Part shown: piece after piece, positions 6,949 through 13,272 of the stretch
How the letters are laid out: each line of letters starts with the position of its first letter
Position numbering within the stretch: position 1 is the first letter of the stretch
DNA from: Gemmatimonadota bacterium
GTDB taxonomy: Bacteria; Gemmatimonadota; Gemmatimonadetes; Gemmatimonadales; GWC2-71-9
Direction of reading: 5' to 3'
NCBI GenBank assembly: GCA_003222235.1
Contig: QHVD01000224.1
Coordinates: 1-13,272 of the forward strand
Length of the DNA: 13,272 nt
Program-made: the position numbers and the translations under genes
Notes under the pieces: model-generated
Database searches by the model: none
Seen by the model: the letters and a program-made list of their open reading frames with translations, nothing else
What the model was told of the DNA's origin: nothing

Positions 6949-7818
6949 CTAGCCCCCTGCCCGATAGGCGCGCAGCCGTTGCCGCGCGGAGCCGAGCCCG
7001 TCGATACCGAGCTCCACGACGTCCCCGTCGGCGAGGTAGCGCGGTGGGCTCTGGCCGAGGCCCACACCGGAGGGCGTGCCCGTGGAAATGATGTCGCCGG
7101 GTAAGAGCGTCATGAACTGGCTGATGTAGCTGACGAGCGTCGGCACGTCGAAGATCAGCTCGCGGGTCGACCCGCACTGTTTCATCGCGCCGTTCACCTT
7201 GAGCCACAGGCCCAGGTCGTGCACGTCGCGAATCTCGTCCGGAGTGGCGAGGAAGGGTCCGAGCGGTGCGAAGGTGTCGCAGCTCTTCCCCTTCACCCAC
7301 TGCCCACCGCGCTCCAGCTGGAAGGATCGCTCCGAATAGTCGTTGTGGAGCACGTAGCCGGCGACGTGTCCACCCCGCAGCACGTCGTCCCGCCCCACGT
7401 ACGCCGCGCGGCGGCCGATCACGACCGCCAGCTCCACCTCCCAATCGACCTTGGTGCCTAGCCTCGGGATGATCACGTCGTCGTTCGGACCGGTGATCGC
7501 GCTCGTCGCCTTGAAGAAGAGCACAGGCTCCTCCGGCACGGCCATGCCGGACTCCCGGGCGTGATCGCGGTAGTTCAAGCCCACGCACACGATCTTGCTC
7601 GGCCGGCAGAGGGGCGGCCCCAGCCGGACGTCATCCGCCACCACCGGTGCGGCCGCTCCCTCGCGGGCGAGCCAGCCCGCGAGCCGTTCGAGCCCGCCCG
7701 ACCCGAAGAACGCCTCGTCGTAGTCGGCGCCGAATCCCGAGGCGTCGATGCGCCTCTCGTCGGGGAGGATCAGCCCGGGTCGTTCCTGCCCCGGTCTGCC
7801 GAACCGGATGAGTTTCAT
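6949..7818 (-). CDS. FAH-family hydrolase, 2,4-diketo-3-deoxy-L-fuconate/rhamnonate type
   Basis: A 289-residue fumarylacetoacetate-hydrolase-fold protein of the subgroup often mislabelled ureidoglycolate lyase. Motifs: CVGLNYRDHARESG (78-91), FFKATSAITGPNDDVIIP (101-118), the metal-binding DWEVELAVVIG (125-135, E127 and E129), HNDYSERSFQLERGGQW (158-174), KGKSCDTFAPLGPFL (176-190), and TGTPSGVG (246-253). In the L-fucose and L-rhamnose non-phosphorylative pathways this enzyme splits a 2,4-diketo-3-deoxy acid into pyruvate and L-lactate. Two context points favour that role: the next frame starts as L-fuconate dehydratase, and lutABC (L-lactate oxidation) lies downstream. The start is ATG at 7818, with only a weak ribosome site. 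It follows a 91-base gap, the largest clear break in the hexuronate-to-lut run. General acylpyruvase activity is the alternative. Confidence 0.85.
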   Translation of the reverse strand: MKLIRFGRPGQERPGLILPDERRIDASGFGADYDEAFFGSGGLERLAGWLAREGAAAPVVADDVRLGPPLCRPSKIVCVGLNYRDHARESGMAVPEEPVLFFKATSAITGPNDDVIIPRLGTKVDWEVELAVVIGRRAAYVGRDDVLRGGHVAGYVLHNDYSERSFQLERGGQWVKGKSCDTFAPLGPFLATPDEIRDVHDLGLWLKVNGAMKQCGSTRELIFDVPTLVSYISQFMTLLPGDIISTGTPSGVGLGQSPPRYLADGDVVELGIDGLGSARQRLRAYRAGG

Positions 7819-7850
7819 CGCATCACATCTTCAGGGTGACAAAGCTGCCC

Positions 7851-7881
7851 CCGCAAGCCCGTCGCGAACGGGTACCTGCGG
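7851..7881 (-). other. Stem-loop in the gap between hexuronate and deoxyhexose blocks
   Basis: The 91-base gap 7819-7909 contains a two-part hairpin: outer arms CCGCA (7851-7855) and TGCGG (7877-7881), inner arms CCCGT (7858-7862) and ACGGG (7868-7872). No T-run follows on the minus strand, so it is not a good intrinsic terminator. It could be an intercistronic RNA structure that protects or separates the upstream message. No clear promoter was seen in the gap. Confidence 0.35.
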
Positions 7882-7909
7882 AGCGTGCGTCCGCGGGTTG
7901 TGTCGGGCC

Positions 7910-9170
7910 TCACACGCGGGCGGGCTCCTCCACGGCCGCGGGCTCGAGCCGCGGCGCCAGGGTGTGGATGATGACCCACGCGGTCACGTAGGCGAGGCCG
8001 CAGACCACGAAAATCGGCGTGTAGTCGTTTCCATTGGCCTCGAGAACGCGGCCGGTGACCCGCTGGAACAGCACGCCGCCCATGGCGCCGGCGAAGGCGC
8101 CGATCCCCACCACCGACCCTACCGCCGCCCGCGGAAACATGTCGCTCGCCAGCGTATAAACGTTGGCGGACCAGGCCTGGTGCGCCGCCGCCGCGACGCT
8201 CACGATCGCCACGGCCGCCCACATGCTCCCCGCGAGGGGGGCGAATGCCGTCGGGACGATCAGGAGCGCCATCGCCAGCATCGCCGTCTTGCGCGCCCGG
8301 TTCACCGTCCAGCCGCGCTGGATCAGGCGGCTCGAGAGCCAGCCGCCGCCTACCGAGCCGACGTCGGCGACGAGATACACGACGATCAGCGGCGGCGCGA
8401 GCTGGGCCAGCCGGATGCCGTACGTGGTGTCCAGGAATTTCGGGAGCCAGTACAGGTAGAACCACCAGATCGGATCGGCCAGGAGCTTCCCCACCGCGAA
8501 CGCCCACGTCTGCCGAACCCCGAGCAGGCGAATCCACGGGACGGCGACCTCCGCTCCCTCGTCCCGGTCGCTCCGGATGTGCGCCAGCTCGCCCGACGAC
8601 ACGCGGGGATGCGTCTCCGGGCTCGCGTACAGAGCGAGCCACAGCACGAGCCACAGGAAGCCCAGGGAACCCGTGGCGATGAACGCCCATTGCCAGCCCC
8701 ACGTCAGCGCAATCCGCAGAACGATGAGCGGTGTGACGATGGCGCCGGTGTTCGTGCCGGCGTTGAAGATCCCGGTGGCGAGCGCCCGCTCGCGCTTCGG
8801 AAACCACTCGGCCACGGTCTTGATCGCGCCGGGGAAGTTCGCCGATTCGCCGAGCCCCAGCAGCGCCCGGGCAGCGGAGAACCCCGCCGCGGTGCGGGCG
8901 AAGGCGTGGCCGATCGCGGCGACGCTCCAGGCCAAAGCCGCGGCGCACCCCGACGCGGTCGAGCAGCCGGCCCGCGGCGAGGAATCCGAACGCGTACACG
9001 AGGCTGAACCAGGAGACCACGTCGCCGTAATCGGACTCCGACCAGTGCAGCTCGCGCTGCAGGGTCGGCGCGAGGATGCCGAGCACCTGGCGGTCCACGT
9101 AGTTGATGGTGGTGACCACGAACAGGAGCGCGCACACCGTCCAGCGAAATCCGATCCGCGGCCGGCTCAT
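7910..9170 (-). pseudogene. exuT: Hexuronate-type MFS transporter (ACS family), split by a frameshift
   Basis: An anion:cation symporter family permease of about 419 residues, typical of hexuronate transporters. The first part starts at ATG 9170 (ATGA overlap with the uxuA stop; GGAGG upstream) and has the first membrane segment with the family motif NYVDR (residues 23-27), then FGFLAAGRLLDRVGVRRGFG to residue 80 (about 8931). The frame then turns to nonsense, while a frame offset by one base carries on with ALAWSVAAIGHAFARTAAGF, GLGESANFPGAIKTVAEWFP, ERALATGIFNAGTNTGAIVTP and the remaining membrane segments to the stop at 7910. The offset equals one extra or two missing bases near 8931-8945. 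It should import glucuronate or galacturonate with protons. As read, only a non-functional 80-residue head plus a C-terminal part from a TTG at 8935 could be made, unless this is a sequencing error. Confidence 0.85.
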
Positions 9171-10222
9171 CCCGTCAGCCCCTCCCACAGGCCGTACAGG
9201 TACATCGCCCCGAGCGCCCGGTCGTGGAGCCCGTACCCGGGGCGTCCCGTCTCGCCCCAGATCATGCGACCGTGATCGGAACGCATCGGGCCCGCGAACC
9301 CGACGTCGCGCAGCGCGCGCAGCACCTCGAGCATGTCCACCCCGCCGCACGCCGACGGATGCGGCGTCTCGTGGAATGTCCGGTCGCCGGTGACGAGCAC
9401 GTTGCGGCAGTGGGTGAAATGGATGCGGCCCCCCCCGCCCCCCGCCATCGCACCCAGGCGGCGCACCATCGCGGGGAGGTCGTTCTCGGGGAGCGCACCG
9501 AGCGAGCCGGTACAGAGGGTCACCCCGTTTGCGGGGCTGTCCACGAGCCCCACGAGGCGTTCGAGGGCGGCCGCGTTGGTGACGATGCGGGGCAGCCCGA
9601 AGATCGGCCACGGCGGATCGTCGGGGTGGATCGCCAGGCGCACACCGGCCCGCTCGGCGACCGGGACGACCCGCTCGAGGAAGTACGCGAGATTCTCCCA
9701 GAGCCGCTCCGCGTCCACGTTGCGATAGGCCGCGAGCAGCGCGCCGAGCTCGCCGGCGGAGTACGCGGTGGCCCAGCCGGGGAGGTCGCCCGTGCCGCGC
9801 GACAAATCGATCGCGGCAAGCGCGCCGTCGTCGTAGGCGAGCGCCGTCGAGCCGTCCGGCAGCCGCCGCGCGAGATCGGTGCGCATCCAGTCGAACACCG
9901 GCATGAAGTTGTAGCACAGCACCACCGGGACGCCGACCTCGCCCATGGCGCAGACGCTCTCGCAATAGTGATCGATGAGGCGATCGCGGCCGGGCCGGCC
10001 CAGCTTGATGTCCTCGTGCACCGGGATACTCTCGACCACCGCGAGGCGCAACCCCGCCCCTTCGACTTGCGCCCTCAGTCGGCCCAGCCCGTCGCGACTC
10101 CAGGCCGCGCCGACCGGGACGTCATACAGAGCGCTCACCACGCCCGCGACGCCCGGGATCTGGCGGATGTGCGCGAGCGGGATCGGGTCCGCCGGACCGA
10201 ACCAGCGGAACGTCAGCATCAT
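9167..10222 (-). CDS. uxuA: D-mannonate dehydratase
   Basis: A 351-residue TIM-barrel protein of the UxuA family, which dehydrates D-mannonate to 2-keto-3-deoxy-D-gluconate and needs a divalent metal. Family motifs are FRWFGPADPIPLAHIRQIPG near the start, AVVESIPVHEDIKLG (61-75), CYNFMPVFDWMRTDLA (103-118), AIHPDDPPWPIFGLPRI (197-213), LCTGSLGA (236-243), IHFTHCRNV (267-275) and MRSDHGRMIWGE (313-324). It is shorter than the E. coli enzyme (394 residues), as are many other bacterial members. The start is ATG at 10222, whose ATGA overlaps the kdgK stop; a second ATG follows directly. The transporter start overlaps its stop in the same way. The gene appears intact. Confidence 0.93.
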   Translation of the reverse strand: MMLTFRWFGPADPIPLAHIRQIPGVAGVVSALYDVPVGAAWSRDGLGRLRAQVEGAGLRLAVVESIPVHEDIKLGRPGRDRLIDHYCESVCAMGEVGVPVVLCYNFMPVFDWMRTDLARRLPDGSTALAYDDGALAAIDLSRGTGDLPGWATAYSAGELGALLAAYRNVDAERLWENLAYFLERVVPVAERAGVRLAIHPDDPPWPIFGLPRIVTNAAALERLVGLVDSPANGVTLCTGSLGALPENDLPAMVRRLGAMAGGGGGRIHFTHCRNVLVTGDRTFHETPHPSACGGVDMLEVLRALRDVGFAGPMRSDHGRMIWGETGRPGYGLHDRALGAMYLYGLWEGLTG

Positions 10223-11225
10223 GATTGAAGGACCCGCTCGACCTCCGCGGCGCTCACCCGGCAAAAGTCGCCGGGGATGGTCAACTTCAAGGCGCCGGCC
10301 GCGGTGGCGAACTCCAGCGCCTCGGCAGGCACACGGCGGTTCACCAGCGCGGCGATCAGGCCTGCGGCGAAGCCGTCTCCCCCGCCCACGCGGTCCACGA
10401 CGCGCACGACGTGCCGCCGGCTCCGCAGCAGGGAGCCAGTCGCCGCGTCGTAGATGACGGCGCTCCAGCCGTGCTCCCTTGCGCCGAGGACCTCCCGGCT
10501 GGTGAGCGCGACGACGCGACAGCCGCAGCGACCGGCGATGCGACGCGCGACCTCGCAGTCGTTCTCGGCGGCGACCCCGAGCATGGCGCGCACCGCCGCC
10601 GGATTGCCGATCAGCACGTCCACTCCCTGCGCCAGCGGCTCGATCACCGGCTGGCCAGCGGCTCGATCACCGGCTGGGGATCCCGGCCACGCCACAGCGC
10701 CTCGCGGTAATTGAGATCCAGGCTCACCGGCGTGCCCTGCGCGCGCGCGCGGGCGACGGCGTCCGCCAGAGCCGCCGCCGGCCCCTCGCCCAGCGCGGGC
10801 GTGATCCCGGAGGCATGGAAGTGCTCGGCGCCCGCCAGCACGGCAGACCAGTCGAGTGACGCCGGGTCGAGCCGCGCGAACGCCGAGCCGGCGCGGTCGT
10901 ACACCACCCGCATCGTTCGGAGATCGCGGCCCGGCTCGACGAAATACAGGCCCATGCGCTCGCCACCGCGCTGGATCCATTCGGTCCCGACTCCCTCGTG
11001 GCGCAGCGCGTCGATCCCGGCGTCGCCGATGGGGTTCGCCGGCACCCGCGTGACGTAGTCGCACCGCACGCCGAGGTGGCTCAGGCCGACCGCGACGTTC
11101 GCCTCCGCCCCGCCCCAGAACGTGAGCAGCTCGGGGGAGGCGAGCAATCGCTCTTCGTCCGGAGGGCTGAGCCGCAGCAGCAGCTCACCGAACGTCACCA
11201 CGCGCGGGGCGCCGGCGCGGGTCAC
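10219..11225 (-). pseudogene. kdgK: 2-keto-3-deoxygluconate kinase, frame broken by a 23-bp duplication
   Basis: A PfkB-family sugar kinase that phosphorylates 2-keto-3-deoxygluconate to KDPG. The N-terminal part begins at GTG 11225 (GTGA overlap with the eda stop, GGAG upstream) with VVTFGELLLRLSPPDEERLL, the substrate motif WGGAEANVAVGLSHLG (37-52), and runs to DLNYREALWRGRDPQPVIEPLA, after which it stops (SR*). The C-terminal part continues in another frame, VIEPLAQGVDVLIGNPAAVR, through DRVGGGDGFAAGLIAAL (the PfkB active-site region with its catalytic Asp) to the stop at 10219. The break is exactly at a perfect 23-bp tandem duplication (10631-10676). Removing one copy restores a continuous frame of 327 residues, a normal length. 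As read it gives a truncated product without the ATP/catalytic domain. Confidence 0.9.
10631..10676. repeat. Exact 23-bp tandem duplication within kdgK
   Basis: Copy one is 10631-10653 and copy two 10654-10676, identical at all 23 positions (each begins gccagcggctcgatcac on the + strand). Twenty-three is not a multiple of three, so the extra copy shifts kdgK by two bases. Both copies encode QPVIEPLA, one in each of the two kdgK frames. Confidence 0.97.
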
Positions 11226-11902
11226 GCCGGGTCTCCGCCGACCACCCGCCGCGCCTCCGCCACCCGCTCGACGAGCGCCCGGGCGCGCCTCGTCAGCTCG
11301 GCGCCCGACTCGCTTCGCAGCAGGGCGGCGGAGAGGAGGGCGCCGCCCACGCTCACGGCCGCGGCCCCGGCGCGAATCCACTCGCCCGCGTTCTCCAGCG
11401 ACACCCCTCCCGAAGGCACGACTCGCAGGAACGGCATCGGGGCAAGGATGTCCCGGGCGTAGCCGGGGCCCACCGCCGCGGCGGGAAAGACCTTCACGAG
11501 GGACGCTCCCGCGCGCCACGCCGCGAGGATCTCCGTTGGGGTGAAGGCGCCGGGCATGCAGGGGACGTCGCGGTCGCGGCACGCGCGGATCACGGCCGGA
11601 TCGAGCGTGGGGCTCACCACGAAGCGCGCGCCGGCGGCGATGACGTCGCGAGCGGCGGCCTCGTCGAGCACCGTCCCCGCGCCGATGAGGCAGCCCGCGA
11701 GGCCGGCGTCCGACGCGAGGGCGCGGATCGCCTCGATCGCCCCCGGCGTCGTGAGCGTGATCTCCACGCCGCCCACACCACCCGCGGCGAGCGCCCGCGC
11801 GGCGGCGGAGAGCGGGACCGCCTCACGCGCCCGAACGACCGCGATCACGCCGCTCGCAAGCAACGCATCCAACCCGGGCAGCGTCGCCATCGCGCCGGTC
11901 AT
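11222..11902 (-). CDS. eda: KDPG/KHG aldolase (2-dehydro-3-deoxyphosphogluconate aldolase)
   Basis: A 226-residue class I aldolase of the KDPG family that splits 2-keto-3-deoxy-6-phosphogluconate to pyruvate and glyceraldehyde-3-phosphate, the last step of the hexuronate route. Visible are SGVIAVVRA (17-25), the catalytic Glu47 in GGVEITLTTPGA, GAGTVL (74-79), FVVSPTLDP (94-102), PGAFTPTEI (117-125), the Schiff-base Lys137 in LVKVFPAAAVGPGY, and the phosphate loop PSGGVSLENAGEWIRAGA (163-180). The start is ATG at 11902, chosen for its ATGA overlap with the reductase stop; another in-frame ATG is four codons on. kdgK starts by GTGA overlap at its end. It is intact and of normal length. Confidence 0.95.
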   Translation of the reverse strand: MTGAMATLPGLDALLASGVIAVVRAREAVPLSAAARALAAGGVGGVEITLTTPGAIEAIRALASDAGLAGCLIGAGTVLDEAAARDVIAAGARFVVSPTLDPAVIRACRDRDVPCMPGAFTPTEILAAWRAGASLVKVFPAAAVGPGYARDILAPMPFLRVVPSGGVSLENAGEWIRAGAAAVSVGGALLSAALLRSESGAELTRRARALVERVAEARRVVGGDPA

Positions 11903-13272
11903 CGTGCGGCGCGGTCGGAAGCGGCGTGCTCCGGCGTGCCGCACAGCGCCTCGAGCGCCCCATCCACGCCGTCACGCTCCAGCAACAACAGCGATCGCGT
12001 CGTGGCCTCCAGAAACCCCGGTAGGTCGGCGAGATTCACGCCCCACAGCTCCGCATCGGCCAGCGCGCCGGCGACCACCCGCTCGAGCGTGCTTGCAAGC
12101 GCGGGGCCAGCGGCAGGATCGGGCTCGACGCCCTGCCAATGACGGACGATCAGCGGGAGATCGACGTCCGCCGCCGCGTTGGAACGGACCCAGCGCAGGT
12201 AGGCCGCGAAGCCGAGGGCGAGCCCTTGGGGCGCGCGTCCCCGCTTCACCCCAAAGCCGACGATCGACGGCACGACGCGGAGCCGGAGCTTGGCGGTCTG
12301 GTTCGTGGCGATCACGCGCCATTCGTGCTCGAGCCAGGGATTCCGGAACCGGTCCAGCACGGTCCGCGCGAACGCCTCCGCCGTCTCGGTGGGAAGGTCC
12401 GTCGCGGGGACGATCTCCGCGAACAGGACGTGCCGCAGGAAGGCGCCGAGTCGCGGATGCTCGGCCGCCTCGCGGACCGTACGCACGCCTGCCAGGAGCG
12501 CGAGCGGCGCCGTCACGCTGTGCGCCCCGTTCAGGAGGCGCAGCTTGCGCTCCCGGTAGAAGGCAATGTCGGGGGCGAAGATCACGGACTCAGGGGTAAC
12601 GTCGATCGCAAACGCGCCGCGCGTCTCCGGGTCGGCTTCGATCGCCCAGAGGCAATGCGGCTCGGTCACCGTGAGGAGCGCGTCGGCGTAACCGAGGCGC
12701 CGCTCGAGCGGCGCGCGCGTGTCCGGCGCCGGCGTGCCCGTCGTGATCCGGTCCACCAGCGAGGAGCAGAACCGGACGCGCCGCGCGAGCCAGTCGCGGA
12801 ACTCGGGCCCTCGCTCCAGCCGGTCCGCGAGGCGACCGACCATCGCCGCGAGGCGCGGCCCGTTGGCATCCACGAGCTCGGTCGGGATCACGAAGAGCGG
12901 GGGCCCGTCGGGGAGCCGCTCGAAGCGCGTGTACAGGAGGTCCGTCAGTTTGGGCGGAAATCCCGCGTCCGGCCGGAAGCCCGCTTCCGTCACGTTGCTG
13001 ACGATCGTCTGCAGCTCGGGCCGCACAACCACCTCGCGCACCGCAGGCCACTCCGCATCCGCGACGAGCGCGCGCGAGATCGAGCCCACGAGGCGCGTCC
13101 GCTCGACCGGCGCTCCGTCCTCGAACCCCCGCTCGAGCAAGGTGAACAAACCGTCTTGGGCGTTGATGACGTTCGCCCGGCCATGCGGCGTGCTTTGCAC
13201 GACCACGATGCGTCCGTCGAACCCACCGGCGCCGTTCGCCTCGTCCACGCACGCCGCACACACGGCGCGCAG
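11899..13272 (-). CDS. uxaB: Tagaturonate/fructuronate reductase, UxaB type (N-terminus cut by window edge)
   Basis: At least 457 residues of a mannitol-dehydrogenase-family (polyol-specific long-chain) NAD-dependent oxidoreductase. The frame is open to the window edge, where LRAVCAACVDEANGAGGFDG corresponds to the region just after the dinucleotide-binding loop in UxaB, so roughly 20-30 residues are missing. UxaB-like features are VSNVTEAGF, LTDLLYTRF, IPTELVDANG, FCSSLVDRITTGTP, the family signature FYRERKLRLLNGAHS, and DRFRNPWLEHEWRVIATNQTAKLRLRVVP. UxaB reduces D-tagaturonate to D-altronate; the related UxuB makes D-mannonate from D-fructuronate. Because the dehydratase in this operon is UxuA (mannonate-specific), the true substrate may be fructuronate. 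The aldolase gene overlaps its stop (ATGA). Confidence 0.88.
   Translation of the reverse strand: MRAVCAACVDEANGAGGFDGRIVVVQSTPHGRANVINAQDGLFTLLERGFEDGAPVERTRLVGSISRALVADAEWPAVREVVVRPELQTIVSNVTEAGFRPDAGFPPKLTDLLYTRFERLPDGPPLFVIPTELVDANGPRLAAMVGRLADRLERGPEFRDWLARRVRFCSSLVDRITTGTPAPDTRAPLERRLGYADALLTVTEPHCLWAIEADPETRGAFAIDVTPESVIFAPDIAFYRERKLRLLNGAHSVTAPLALLAGVRTVREAAEHPRLGAFLRHVLFAEIVPATDLPTETAEAFARTVLDRFRNPWLEHEWRVIATNQTAKLRLRVVPSIVGFGVKRGRAPQGLALGFAAYLRWVRSNAAADVDLPLIVRHWQGVEPDPAAGPALASTLERVVAGALADAELWGVNLADLPGFLEATTRSLLLLERDGVDGALEALCGTPEHAASDRAAR

Noticed and set aside
6949..7818. Ureidoglycolate lyase
   Set aside because: The common automatic label for this FAH subgroup, but there are no purine or allantoin genes nearby, and the fuconate dehydratase remnant and lutABC point to deoxyhexose catabolism.
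7851..7881. Intrinsic terminator before the FAH gene
   Set aside because: A stem is present, but there is no T-run after it on the transcribed strand, so it is listed only as a stem-loop.
7815..9965. 716-codon minus-strand frame
   Set aside because: Only 9170-8931 is real (the transporter head). The part above 9170 is uxuA read out of frame and the part below 8931 is the transporter read out of frame.
1..13272. Prophage, transposase, integron, tRNA or rRNA
   Set aside because: No integrase, transposase, terminal inverted repeats, cloverleaf or rRNA-like sequence was seen on either strand.

Overview
The window looks like part of a carbohydrate-catabolism island from a very GC-rich, probably soil-dwelling bacterium. 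Gemmatimonadota, Acidobacteriota or a similar phylum would fit. This guess rests on base composition, on the pairing of a GMC oxidoreductase with a small 'gluconate 2-dehydrogenase subunit 3' protein, and on the G-rich dispersed repeats; no marker gene is present, so the phylum is uncertain. Apart from a 28-residue gene tail at the left edge (+ strand), every supported gene lies on the minus strand. Transcription runs from about 13.27 kb down to about 0.1 kb. Most junctions are ATGA/GTGA-type overlaps or gaps of 1-2 bases, so this is one long operon or two adjacent ones.

In transcription order, the first block (13272-7910) is hexuronate catabolism: a UxaB-type tagaturonate/fructuronate reductase (cut by the window edge), KDPG aldolase (eda), 2-keto-3-deoxygluconate kinase (kdgK), mannonate dehydratase (uxuA) and an ACS-family hexuronate MFS transporter (exuT-like). 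Together these would take up a hexuronate and convert it, after an isomerase not seen here, to pyruvate and glyceraldehyde-3-phosphate. Two of the genes are broken. kdgK carries an exact 23-bp tandem duplication that shifts the frame, and the transporter has a frameshift near 8.94 kb.

After a 91-bp gap with a stem-loop comes a second block (7818-2569). It holds an FAH-family hydrolase of the 2,4-diketo-3-deoxy-L-fuconate/L-rhamnonate type, an 83-codon ORF whose start matches L-fuconate dehydratase but whose end does not, a zinc alcohol dehydrogenase with a (Gly-Gly-Lys)n expansion, and lutA-lutB-lutC. Read as a pathway, this is a non-phosphorylative L-fucose (6-deoxyhexose) route that ends in pyruvate and L-lactate, with LutABC oxidising the lactate to pyruvate. 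The dehydratase is reduced to about 40 recognisable residues, so the route is incomplete here.

The third block (2451-96) is a secreted-type small subunit and a GMC flavoprotein, probably an envelope sugar or polyol dehydrogenase.

The most notable features are the chimeric fuconate-dehydratase remnant, the 23-bp duplication in kdgK, the transporter frameshift, and two in-frame repeat insertions (a dispersed G-rich repeat cluster inside lutC and a 9-bp microsatellite inside the dehydrogenase). Either the locus is decaying and repeat-prone in a real population, or some of these are assembly errors. Read-level checks would decide.
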